Shown here: positions 53,490 through 61,975 of the stretch, one piece after another
Numbering within the stretch: the first letter of the stretch is position 1
Layout: each line of letters starts with the position of its first letter
Source: Brotaphodocola catenula
Lineage (GTDB): Bacteria > Bacillota > Clostridia > Lachnospirales > Lachnospiraceae
Assembly: GCA_020686985.1 (NCBI GenBank)
Contig: JAJEPU010000002.1
Location: forward strand, 85,851 to 149,850
Reading direction: 5' to 3'
Length of the DNA stretch: 64,000 bases
The notes under the pieces: generated by a model
The model's input: the letters and a program-made list of their open reading frames with translations, nothing else
What the model was told of the DNA's origin: nothing
The model's database searches: none
Translations under genes and position numbers: made by a program

Positions 53490-55769
53490 ATGCAGGAAAA
53501 GCAGATAAAACTTGTGATTGGAAGCCTGCTTCATGATATTGGAAAAGTGATTTTCCGCACAGGTAATATGAAAACTCACAGTCAGAGTGGCTATGAATAT
53601 CTGAGAGATGTGATTGGAATCGAAGATGAAGAGATTTTAAACTGTGTTCGTTACCATCATGCAAAGGAACTAAATCAGGCGAAAATCTCAGAAAAATCGC
53701 TGGCGTATCTGACGTATTATGCAGATAACGTTGCATCTGCGACAGACCGCAGAGAGAAAGAGGAATTGCCGGAGGGTGGAATGTTTGATCGAAATGTTCC
53801 ACTGAGCAGTGTCTTTAATCTTTTGAATGGAAATCAGTCTGTTTACCATTATGCAGAGCAGATTTTAGATGATGAGGGAACGATCAATTATCCTCAGCAA
53901 CAGCAGATCAAGATGACGAAAGAATTTTATAAAAAAGTTCTGGCAAATATCACAGAAAATCTGAGAGGAATTGCATTTACAGAAGAGTATCTGAATTCTC
54001 TTTTGGCAGTGCTTGAAGCAAACTTATCTTACGTTCCATCTTCCACAGCGGTAAAAGAAGTTGAAGACATTTCGCTTTTTGACCATGTGAAAATAACCGC
54101 AGGAGTTGCCCAGTGTATTCAGCAGTACTTGGAGGAACAGAAAGAACCCAGCTATAAGAAAAAATTGTACGCGAAAGCAAAAGCGTGTGAAAATGAAAAT
54201 ATGTTTCTCCTGTATTCGATGGATATATCGGGAATTCAGAAATTCATTTACACGATCAACAGTTCAGGGGCATTGAAAGGACTTCGAGCAAGGAGCTTTT
54301 ATCTGGAAATTCTGATGGAACACATGGCGGATGAGCTTTTGACGGCATTGTCACTCTCGAGAGCAAACCTGATTTATACGGGCGGTGGTCACTGCTATAT
54401 GATTCTCCCGAACACCTGTGAGACGCGAATGATCATAGAGGAGCAGGAACAAAAGGTAAATCAGTGGTTTTTACAGACGTTTGATACGGCTTTGTATGTC
54501 GCAAGTGCCTATGTGCCGTGTAGTTTAAACAACTTGCAAAATGTTCCGGAGGGGAGCTATTCCGGACTCTATCGCACGATTTCCAGGACGATCGCCTCAA
54601 AGAAGACACATCGCTATGATGCAGGGCAGATTCGCTATCTGAACAGCAGAAAGCGTGATGGTGAGAGAGAATGTATCATTTGCAGACGAACCGGAAAAGT
54701 AAATTCCGCAGGAAAGTGTAAGATCTGTGACCGGTTGGAGAAGATTTCCTCCGACGTGATTCATCAGGATTTTTTTGTTGTCACAAAATCGGAGTTTGAG
54801 GATAGTCTTCCCCTTCCGGGTGAGAGATATTTGTCGGGATGTTCACAGGATGGTTTGACTGAACTGATGGAGTCTGAGCAGTATGTGCGGGCATATTCCA
54901 AGAATAAGATTTTTACAGGTAAGCATGTTGCAACAAAATTGTGGGTCGGAGATTACACGACGGAAGATTCTTTTGAGGAGCTGGCGCAGAGAGCGAAGGG
55001 AATCAAGCGAATTGGAATCCTTCGTGCGGATGTGGACAATCTCGGACAGACATTGATCAATGGTTTTTACAGAAGGGATGTTGCAGGACGTTATATAACG
55101 ATTTCGCGTACTGCAACCTTGTCCAGACAGTTATCCCTGTTCTTTAAGTTTTACATAAACAAGATTCTGAGAGACAAGAAGCGTGACGTAATGATTGTGT
55201 ACTCCGGTGGAGACGATATTTTTCTCGCAGGAGCCTGGAACGATGTTTTGAATGGCTATAAGGATATTCGAGTGGCATTTGCAAAATTCACCCAGAGGAC
55301 TCTCACAATATCCGCCGGAGTTGGAATCTACCACGCAGGATATCCGATCAACATTATGGCGAGGGAAGTCGAAGAGCTGGAGAAGACTGCAAAACAGTTG
55401 AAGGAAAAGGATGGAATTACCCTGTTTGAGAAGTCTGGCGTATATCCATGGAGGGTATACATGGATCGTGTTATAAATGAAAAATACATCGCGATTCAGC
55501 ATTTTTTCCGGCAGACAGATGGATATGGAAAGGCGTTCCTCTATAAGTTATTAGAATTGCTCAGAGGAACAGAGACGATCAATCGTGCAAGATATGTGTA
55601 TCTGTTGTCGAGGATGGAGCCAGGAGAAGATGCTTTGCCGGAGCAGAGAGAAGCGTACAAGGAGTTTGCAAATAAGATGTATGGTTGGATCGAGGGAGAG
55701 AATCGGCGGGAACTCGTCACAGCAATCTATATTTATGTTTATTTTAACAGAGAGGAAGAGGAAAAATGA
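53490..55769 (+). CDS. csm1: Cas10/Csm1, type III-A large subunit
   Basis: A 759-residue subunit with an N-terminal HD nuclease (LLHDIGKV, His15-Asp16), a zinc finger (CIIC at about 395-398 and CKIC at about 411-414) and a Palm domain with GGDD at 573-576 (YSGGDDIFLAG). HD cuts ssDNA and the GGDD Palm makes cyclic oligoadenylate when target RNA is bound. Both sites appear intact. The stop overlaps csm2 by 4 nt. Confidence 0.97.
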   Translation: MQEKQIKLVIGSLLHDIGKVIFRTGNMKTHSQSGYEYLRDVIGIEDEEILNCVRYHHAKELNQAKISEKSLAYLTYYADNVASATDRREKEELPEGGMFDRNVPLSSVFNLLNGNQSVYHYAEQILDDEGTINYPQQQQIKMTKEFYKKVLANITENLRGIAFTEEYLNSLLAVLEANLSYVPSSTAVKEVEDISLFDHVKITAGVAQCIQQYLEEQKEPSYKKKLYAKAKACENENMFLLYSMDISGIQKFIYTINSSGALKGLRARSFYLEILMEHMADELLTALSLSRANLIYTGGGHCYMILPNTCETRMIIEEQEQKVNQWFLQTFDTALYVASAYVPCSLNNLQNVPEGSYSGLYRTISRTIASKKTHRYDAGQIRYLNSRKRDGERECIICRRTGKVNSAGKCKICDRLEKISSDVIHQDFFVVTKSEFEDSLPLPGERYLSGCSQDGLTELMESEQYVRAYSKNKIFTGKHVATKLWVGDYTTEDSFEELAQRAKGIKRIGILRADVDNLGQTLINGFYRRDVAGRYITISRTATLSRQLSLFFKFYINKILRDKKRDVMIVYSGGDDIFLAGAWNDVLNGYKDIRVAFAKFTQRTLTISAGVGIYHAGYPINIMAREVEELEKTAKQLKEKDGITLFEKSGVYPWRVYMDRVINEKYIAIQHFFRQTDGYGKAFLYKLLELLRGTETINRARYVYLLSRMEPGEDALPEQREAYKEFANKMYGWIEGENRRELVTAIYIYVYFNREEEEK

Positions 55770-56167
55770 GACAGGAAAAATCAGATTTTGTTGCCTTGAA
55801 TGAAGAAAACTATGTGGATCTGGCGGAACAGGTGATTGAGAGTCTGGAGCGGGATCGAAGAGGAAACATCAAGCTCAGTACTTCTCAGATTCGCAATATT
55901 CTGGCGATGTCTTCGGATATTTACAGTGATGTGATGGAGATTAAGGGCGATAAACTGACACCGGAGATCATTGGAAGAATCAATTATCTGAAAGTGCGGA
56001 TTGTCTATGAGGAAGGACGAAATCCAGATGTGAAGGATTTTGCAGAGAAGGCAAAGTTGCGTTTCTATCTTGATCATATATCGGGAAGCAAAGAAAAATT
56101 TCTGTATTTCAGCCGATATATGGAGGCACTGGTAGCATTTCATCGTTACAATGGTGGAAGAGATTAG
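55766..56167 (+). CDS. csm2: Csm2, type III-A small subunit
   Basis: A 133-residue helical protein with STSQIRNILAMSSDIY near residue 40 and AEKAKLRFYLDHISGSKEKFLYFSRYMEALVAFHR at the C-terminus, the family's conserved ends. Csm2 lines the inner filament of the effector complex. It begins inside the csm1 stop (ATGA). Confidence 0.93.
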   Translation: MRQEKSDFVALNEENYVDLAEQVIESLERDRRGNIKLSTSQIRNILAMSSDIYSDVMEIKGDKLTPEIIGRINYLKVRIVYEEGRNPDVKDFAEKAKLRFYLDHISGSKEKFLYFSRYMEALVAFHRYNGGRD

Positions 56168-56242
56168 ATTAAGCGATTAAGAGATTAAGGCAATCAGAAA
56201 AGAACGAGAAGAATAATCAGGGAACTGCTAAGGAGGAGAAAA

Positions 56243-56908
56243 ATGTTTGCGAAGGTACAGATTACAGGAACGATTGAGGTAGTGACAGGAATGCATATCG
56301 GTGGTTCAAGTGCATTTTCTGCAATTGGTGCTGTGGACGCTCCGGTGATCAAGGATGTCAAGAGTGGTCATCCGATGATTCCGGGAAGCAGTCTGAAAGG
56401 AAAGATGAGATCTCTGCTTGCAAAGCGTTACAATACAATGCTTGCGCCGACACCGGATGATGATGCAGAATGTCTGACGAATCTTTTCGGCTGTTCAAAG
56501 GGCAAAATCAAGACAAGCAAGGTACTTTTTTCCGATATGATTCTAAGCAACTGGGAGGAACTGAAGAAACAGGGTGTTACCAGCAAGACAGAAGTCAAGT
56601 TTGAGAACAGCATCAAGAGAACGACGGCTGTTGCAAACCCGAGACAGATTGAGAGAGTCATTAGAGGAGCAAAGTTCCCGCTCGATATTATCTACGAGGC
56701 ATATGGGGACAATGCGGAGAAAGAGATGGAGAGAGATTTTGAGATCCTGAAAGAGGGATTTCAGCTTTTGGAATATGATTATCTTGGCGGAAATGGTTCC
56801 CGCGGATATGGAAAGGTGCGTTTCCATGATCTTCAGGCAGATGTGGTAGTGGGCGATGTGCCGGGGGAGATTATGGATCTCTGTCAGGCAATTTTGGACG
56901 AAGTATAA
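56243..56908 (+). CDS. csm3: Csm3, type III-A backbone RAMP
   Basis: A 221-residue RAMP protein that polymerizes along the crRNA and cuts target RNA at 6-nt intervals. IEVVTGMHIGGSSAFSAIG leads to VDAPVIKD, with Asp32 at the position of the catalytic Asp of known Csm3. IPGSSLKGKMRSLL and the glycine-rich GGNGSRGYGKVRF are typical. The start has AAGGAGGAG upstream. Confidence 0.96.
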   Translation: MFAKVQITGTIEVVTGMHIGGSSAFSAIGAVDAPVIKDVKSGHPMIPGSSLKGKMRSLLAKRYNTMLAPTPDDDAECLTNLFGCSKGKIKTSKVLFSDMILSNWEELKKQGVTSKTEVKFENSIKRTTAVANPRQIERVIRGAKFPLDIIYEAYGDNAEKEMERDFEILKEGFQLLEYDYLGGNGSRGYGKVRFHDLQADVVVGDVPGEIMDLCQAILDEV

Positions 56909-56918
56909 AGGTGGAGGA

Positions 56919-57857
56919 ATGATTGAAGTGGAATATTCAGTCTATAAATTCAAGTTTTTAACGGATGTCCATCTTGGGACAGGACTGCTCAATGACAGTG
57001 CAATGACGTTTCATGCAGACACCTTGTTCTCTGCACTCTATATGGAGGCAATGCGACTGGGGAGAGAAAATGAACTTTTGAGTGCAGTCGAGCAGGGAAG
57101 ATTACTGTTTTCGGATGCATTTCCGTTTGTTGGTGACACTTATCTGATCCCAAAGCCGTTGTTGTATGTCGAGGGAGATGGATCGCAGACATACTCAGAA
57201 AAGAGAACGGTTAGAAAAATGCAGTTTTTGCCTGTGGAAAAATTGGAGGAATATCTTTCTGGAAATTTGAATCTGGAAAACAATCCGATGGAGGATTTTG
57301 GTGTTTCGTACCAGCGTGTTCTGGCATCGGTGCGTCTCTATGAGGAAGCTGGAGAAAAGGCAGATACATTGCCATATCATGTGGGAACGTATCGCTTCTC
57401 TGATCATTGTGGATTATACATCATCACAGCGGCGGAATCTTTAAAAGAGAAAATGTTGATGGAGGAACTTCTGGAAGCATTGTCCTATACCGGAATCGGT
57501 GGAAAGCGGTCGGAAGGACTTGGAAAGTTTGAGTTTTGCTTCGGAAAAAAGACAGAAAAACTCATGGAGCTGTTGCAGAAAAAGTCAGGAAATTCGCATA
57601 TGCTTCTTTCTGTCGCACTGCCGGAGGATCAGGAGCTTGATCATGCTTTGCAAAATGCTGTATATCAGATGGAAAAGCGTTCAGGATTTGTGGCATCGGA
57701 AACTTATGCAGAAGAATTCCGGAAAAAACGGGATCTGTATGTTTTCTCAGCGGGTTCCTGCTTCAAGAATACGTTTAAGGGCGGAGTCTTTGACGTATCT
57801 CAGGGAGGAAAACATCCAGTTTATCGATATGCGAAGGCATTATTTCTGGAGGTATAG
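56919..57857 (+). CDS. csm4: Csm4, type III-A RAMP binding the crRNA 5' handle
   Basis: A 312-residue RAMP with KFLTDVHLGTGLLNDSAMTFHADTLFSAL at the N-terminus and the glycine-rich GIGGKRSEGLGKFEF at about 196-210. Csm4 caps the complex at the handle next to Csm1. The ATG at 56919 follows AAAGGTGGAGG. Csm5 starts 9 nt after it. Confidence 0.93.
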   Translation: MIEVEYSVYKFKFLTDVHLGTGLLNDSAMTFHADTLFSALYMEAMRLGRENELLSAVEQGRLLFSDAFPFVGDTYLIPKPLLYVEGDGSQTYSEKRTVRKMQFLPVEKLEEYLSGNLNLENNPMEDFGVSYQRVLASVRLYEEAGEKADTLPYHVGTYRFSDHCGLYIITAAESLKEKMLMEELLEALSYTGIGGKRSEGLGKFEFCFGKKTEKLMELLQKKSGNSHMLLSVALPEDQELDHALQNAVYQMEKRSGFVASETYAEEFRKKRDLYVFSAGSCFKNTFKGGVFDVSQGGKHPVYRYAKALFLEV

Positions 57858-57866
57858 AAAAATTAA

Positions 57867-59000
57867 ATGAATAATTTTTTGAAACATTACAGATTAAAAA
57901 TCCATACACTTAGTCCGGTGGCAGTGGGATCTGGTGAAAAGATTGGAAAAAAAGAGTATATTTATCTTCCAGTAAAAAAGAGAGCACTTGTGCCAGATAT
58001 TGAGAAAATGTATGCAGATCTTTGCCGAAAAGGGTTGGGAGAGAGTTATCTGCGCTATATGCTGGACAAGAATGCCAGAGATCTTGGAAAGTGGCTGAAG
58101 GAGCAGGGATTTTCAGAGAACGATTATAAAAAATGGAGTCGTTATGAATTAGACGCAAGAGATGCGATGTTTGAAGCTCAGGGAAAGAGCGGATCACCGC
58201 GAGAGATTCTTGCTTTTATAAAGGATGCTTATGGAATGCCGTATGTTCCGGGAAGCACTTTAAAAGGGATGATTCGCACGGCACTGCTTGCCTGGGAATG
58301 TGGAACGAATGAGCGCAGATATGGACAGATTCGTCAGGAAATTTACAACACTGTTCGGACAACAGGAGCAGGAATGGTACGGCGAGATAAGTTCCTGGGT
58401 GCAGAGACTCAAAAATTAGAAACAATTGCGTTTCACACACTCAAGAGAGAGGGAACAGCGGATCGGGATGCGGTCAACTGTAATCTGTCAGGTTTAATTG
58501 TAAGTGACAGTGAACCTTTAAATAAAGATTCTATGATGCTTGCACAAAAAGTAGATTATACGATGAAGCGAGAAGAGAAAGTTCTGCCGATTTTCAGAGA
58601 AGCGCTGATTCCGGGAACGGATATTTATTTTGACATTTCTCTGGACAGCAGTGAGTGTCCGTATTCGATTGAGGATATTTTTAAGGCACTTAATTACTTT
58701 CAGGAGATTTGCCAGAAGCATTTTTATTCAAAGTTTAGAAGAGGAGAGCAGAGAGAAAACTGTGTATGGCTTGGAAGCGGGTGTGGATTTTTATCTAAAA
58801 CTGTGATATACTCTTTATTCGAGGAAGATGGTCTGATGATAACCGATAAGATTTTTAGAAATACCTTAGCGAAGAATTATCAGATTCATAAACATAATCA
58901 GGATACTCGACTGGGTGTATCTCCTCATATTTGTAAGTGTACCCGATACCATGGAAAGTTATATGACATGGGACTCGGACAAATTGAAGTAGTAAAATAA
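57867..59000 (+). CDS. csm5: Csm5, type III-A RAMP
   Basis: A 377-residue RAMP that supports crRNA 3' trimming and complex assembly. LKIHTLSPVAVGSGEKIGKKEYIYLP opens the protein, VPGSTLKGMIRTALLAWE lies in the first third, and RLGVSPHICKCTRYHGKLYDMGLGQIEVV ends it. The CRISPR leader begins directly after its stop. Confidence 0.93.
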   Translation: MNNFLKHYRLKIHTLSPVAVGSGEKIGKKEYIYLPVKKRALVPDIEKMYADLCRKGLGESYLRYMLDKNARDLGKWLKEQGFSENDYKKWSRYELDARDAMFEAQGKSGSPREILAFIKDAYGMPYVPGSTLKGMIRTALLAWECGTNERRYGQIRQEIYNTVRTTGAGMVRRDKFLGAETQKLETIAFHTLKREGTADRDAVNCNLSGLIVSDSEPLNKDSMMLAQKVDYTMKREEKVLPIFREALIPGTDIYFDISLDSSECPYSIEDIFKALNYFQEICQKHFYSKFRRGEQRENCVWLGSGCGFLSKTVIYSLFEEDGLMITDKIFRNTLAKNYQIHKHNQDTRLGVSPHICKCTRYHGKLYDMGLGQIEVVK

Positions 59001-59138
59001 GCATTTTGCGCCGTAAGGCTTAAAATAAGGCTTTGCGGTGAATTTGAGGTTGCGGAGAACGGCAAAAATACAAGAAATTGTATTTGCGCCGTAAACCGTA
59101 CTCAAAGCCCAGAATCCATAAGGGATTCGAGGGAGAGG
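59001..59138 (+). promoter_or_regulatory. CRISPR leader
   Basis: The 138 bp between csm5 and the first repeat contains TTTGCGCCGTAA twice (59005-59016 and 59083-59094). A hairpin, AAATACAA pairing with TTGTATTT (59066-59073 with 59078-59085), is extended by GGC/GCC, and GGGATTCGAGGGAGAGG stands next to repeat 1. The leader is placed here because repeats decay at the other end. No clear -35/-10 pair was identified; the array may be read through from csm5. Confidence 0.7.
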
Positions 59139-60408
59139 ATTGAAATTAAAGAGACCCCGATAGGGGACGAAAACACTCTCCCACGCAATAGATCTTATTA
59201 TTATAGCCATTGAAATTAAAGAGACCCCGATAGGGGACGAAAACGAACGTGTGCACTGCCTGTTATTTTCTGCTATCTGATTGAAATTAAAGAGACCCCG
59301 ATAGGGGACGAAAACTCACGGCGCGCGTCTGCATTGTATGTGTATATTCCCTATTGAAATTAAAGAGACCCCGATAGGGGACGAAAACCCACATTGCAAC
59401 TATATTTGTTGCGGTTAGCTAGATTGAAATTAAAGAGACCCCGATAGGGGACGAAAACCAATTCCCTCCTGAATTTAAAATTTGCTTTGCTAAAATTGAA
59501 ATTAAAGAGACCCCGATAGGGGACGAAAACCCAATCATGGGAGACTTCCATTCCATTTTCATCTCATTGAAATTAAAGAGACCCCGATAGGGGACGAAAA
59601 CAGTTTTGTTGAACTTGATGGTTACTTTCTTTGTAAACTATTGAAATTAAAGAGACCCCGATAGGGGACGAAAACCCAATCATGGGAGACTTCCATTCCA
59701 TTTTCATCTCATTGAAATTAAAGAGACCCCGATAGGGGACGAAAACGAGAGTTTCCCATGTACGTTCGACAGAATTGAGCCATTATTGAAATTAAAGAGA
59801 CCCCGATAGGGGACGAAAACCCCCCGTCTTCTGTTGCGTATGTGTCTACGTGCAACCAATTGAAATTAAAGAGACCCCGATAGGGGACGAAAACTATTTG
59901 TTAGGTACAGGTCTAGCACAAGGGTGATACTTAATTGAAATTAAAGAGACCCCGATAGGGGACGAAAACGCGTCTTTTTTGTTAACTTTAAGCTCTAACA
60001 TTTATGCATTGAAATTAAATAGACCCCGATAGGGGACGAAAACCGGCTCTTCTCTGGCTTGTACTCCGTTGTGTCTACATTGAAATTAAAGAGACCCCGA
60101 TAGGGGACGAAAACAATGAAAACCGCTGTCTCCTTACTACAATTTATAACGCCGATTGAAATTAAAGAGACCCCGATAGGGGACGAAAACGATCATGAAG
60201 AAATTCCACATGATTAACCCGAAAGTAGATTGAAATTAAAAAGACCCCGATAGGGGACGAAAACCATCTGAACCGTCACACCATACTCATTCTGAAACGA
60301 TTGAAATTAAAAAGACCCCGATAGGGGACGAAAACCCTCATCGCGCCGACCTGTGAGCTTTCCCTCATCGCAATTGAAATTAAAAAGACCCCGATAGGGG
60401 ACGAAAAA
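59139..60408 (+). CRISPR. Type III-A CRISPR array, 18 repeats and 17 spacers (19th decayed repeat follows)
   Basis: Eighteen 36-nt repeats start at 59139, 59209, 59280, 59353, 59423, 59495, 59566, 59640, 59711, 59785, 59859, 59934, 60008, 60079, 60155, 60229, 60300 and 60373. Each begins ATTGAAATTAAAGAGACCCC and ends GATAGGGGACGAAAAC. Spacers are 34-40 nt. The CCCC-GATA-GGGG hairpin and the ACGAAAAC end (crRNA handle) match type III-A repeats such as S. epidermidis and set the direction as plus. Variants: repeat 13 has G to T, and 16-18 G to A, at the same position; repeat 18 ends ACGAAAAA. Spacers 6 and 8 are identical. Confidence 0.98.
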
Positions 60409-60446
60409 TTTTTAGCAGTCATGAAGTCATACAATTTCGCTTTAAG

Positions 60447-60483
60447 ATTGAAACAAAAGAAGCCCCGTCAGGGGACTATAATC
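60447..60483 (+). repeat. Decayed terminal CRISPR repeat
   Basis: ATTGAAACAAAAGAAGCCCC then GTCAGGGGACTATAATC, 37 nt, 38 nt after repeat 18, which is one spacer length. The ATTGAAA start and CCCC/GGGG stem are kept; the loop changes from GATA to GTCA and the handle is lost. Confidence 0.85.
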
Positions 60484-60580
60484 AAAATAATTTGCAAAGG
60501 AGGAAAACAGAATTTTACAGGAACTCAGAAATCATTGCAGAGGTACGCAAGTACATGGTACGTTGATCGGAGGAATGTGA

Positions 60581-61585
60581 ATGAGCTACTTGTATGTTTG
60601 TGAGCAGGGAGCGGTTATTGGAGTGGCGGAGAACAGATTTCAGGTGAAATATAAGGATGGAATGTTAAAAAGTATTCCGCTTGAAGTTCTGGAAGTAATT
60701 GAAGTGTTTGGTAAAGTTCAGCTGACTACGCAGTGTATGGCAGAATGTCTGAAACGTGGTGTGACGGTTATCTTTTACTCAACTCATGGTTCGTATTTTG
60801 GAAGACTGGTGTCGACTTCTCATGTAAATACACAGCGCCAGAGAAGACAGGCAGAACTGGTGCAGGATGATGCATTTAATCTTGCGTTTTCTAAGAGAAT
60901 TATTTCAGCGAAAATTCATAATCAGTCCGTTATTTTGAGACGATATGGACGACATAAAAACATCGAGACTTCCAGAGCAATCGATGAAATGATGTACATG
61001 AAGAAAAAGGTGGATTCAGCGGAAGATATTGAACAATTGATGGGATATGAAGGACATTCGGCAAAGATATATTTCAAGACATTGGGAAAATTGATTGATC
61101 CGGAATTTGCATTTACAGGGCGATCCAAAAGACCACCGCTTGATCCGTTTAATTCGATGATCAGTCTTGGATATTCCATCATATTGAATGAGATTTATGG
61201 AAAATTAGAGGGGAAGGGGCTCAATCCTTACTTTGGAATCATGCATAAGGACAGAGAGAAACATCCGACACTGGCGAGTGATTTGATGGAAGAATGGCGG
61301 GCAGTTCTGATTGATTCAACGGCATTGAGTATGATAAATGGACATGAAATCATGAGAGCGAATTTCCACACAGAAGAAGATATGCCGGGAATCTTTTTGG
61401 AGAAAGAGGGATTCAAGGCATATATGCAGAAGTTGGAGACAAAGTTTAGAACACAAAACAAATATCTGTCGTATATCAATTATAGTGTGAGTTTTCGGCG
61501 TGCGTTGGATTTACAGGTGGGGCAACTTGTGAAAGCGTTAGAAACAGGAGATCCGTCCGAATATGTTCCTGTGATGATTCGATAA
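60581..61585 (+). CDS. cas1: CRISPR integrase Cas1
   Basis: A 334-residue integrase that with Cas2 inserts new spacers at the leader. Metal-binding residues are visible: Glu157 in GYEGHSAKIYF, His222 in FGIMHKDREKHPT and Glu237 in LASDLMEEWR. Start ATG at 60581 follows GGAGGAATG. It lies on the far side of the array from csm5 and 97 nt after the decayed repeat. cas2 follows after 15 nt. Confidence 0.97.
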   Translation: MSYLYVCEQGAVIGVAENRFQVKYKDGMLKSIPLEVLEVIEVFGKVQLTTQCMAECLKRGVTVIFYSTHGSYFGRLVSTSHVNTQRQRRQAELVQDDAFNLAFSKRIISAKIHNQSVILRRYGRHKNIETSRAIDEMMYMKKKVDSAEDIEQLMGYEGHSAKIYFKTLGKLIDPEFAFTGRSKRPPLDPFNSMISLGYSIILNEIYGKLEGKGLNPYFGIMHKDREKHPTLASDLMEEWRAVLIDSTALSMINGHEIMRANFHTEEDMPGIFLEKEGFKAYMQKLETKFRTQNKYLSYINYSVSFRRALDLQVGQLVKALETGDPSEYVPVMIR

Positions 61586-61600
61586 TAGATAGGTGATGGA

Positions 61601-61915
61601 ATGGAAAATTATTTTTGGAATACGGAGACAACAGTTGAGAAAAAGATATATATTCTGGTTATCTACGATATTGTCAGCAACAAACGGAGAAATGCATTTG
61701 CAAAGAAAATGAATGGTTATGGATTTCGTGTACAAAAGTCAGCATTTGAGGCGATGATTTCCGAAAAGTTATATCACAATCTGGTTGCAGAAGTGCCTAG
61801 ACTGATCCATGAAGGTGAGGATAGTGTGCGGATTTACAGAATCACCGGATATGGAGAGGTTACTTTGTTTGGGGTGAATGAAAAAATTCAAAACGAGGAA
61901 GTAATCATTATCTGA
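61601..61915 (+). CDS. cas2: CRISPR-associated Cas2
   Basis: A 104-residue ferredoxin-fold protein that dimerizes to bridge Cas1 dimers. The core VIYDIVSNKRRNAFAKKMNG holds the conserved Asp, followed by GFRVQKSAFEAMIS and the C-terminal VRIYRITGYGEVTLFG. Slightly long at the N-terminus (MENYFWNTETTVEKK). It follows cas1 closely. Confidence 0.95.
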   Translation: MENYFWNTETTVEKKIYILVIYDIVSNKRRNAFAKKMNGYGFRVQKSAFEAMISEKLYHNLVAEVPRLIHEGEDSVRIYRITGYGEVTLFGVNEKIQNEEVIII

Positions 61916-61975
61916 TAAGAATGTTGTCAGAGGGTGATCGTTTACTTTGATGGGAGATGGAAAAGAAAAGTAAAT

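Noticed and set aside
59360..59551. Minus-strand frame of 63 codons inside the CRISPR array
   Set aside because: It consists of translated repeats (VPYRGLFNFN) and spacers and is not a gene.
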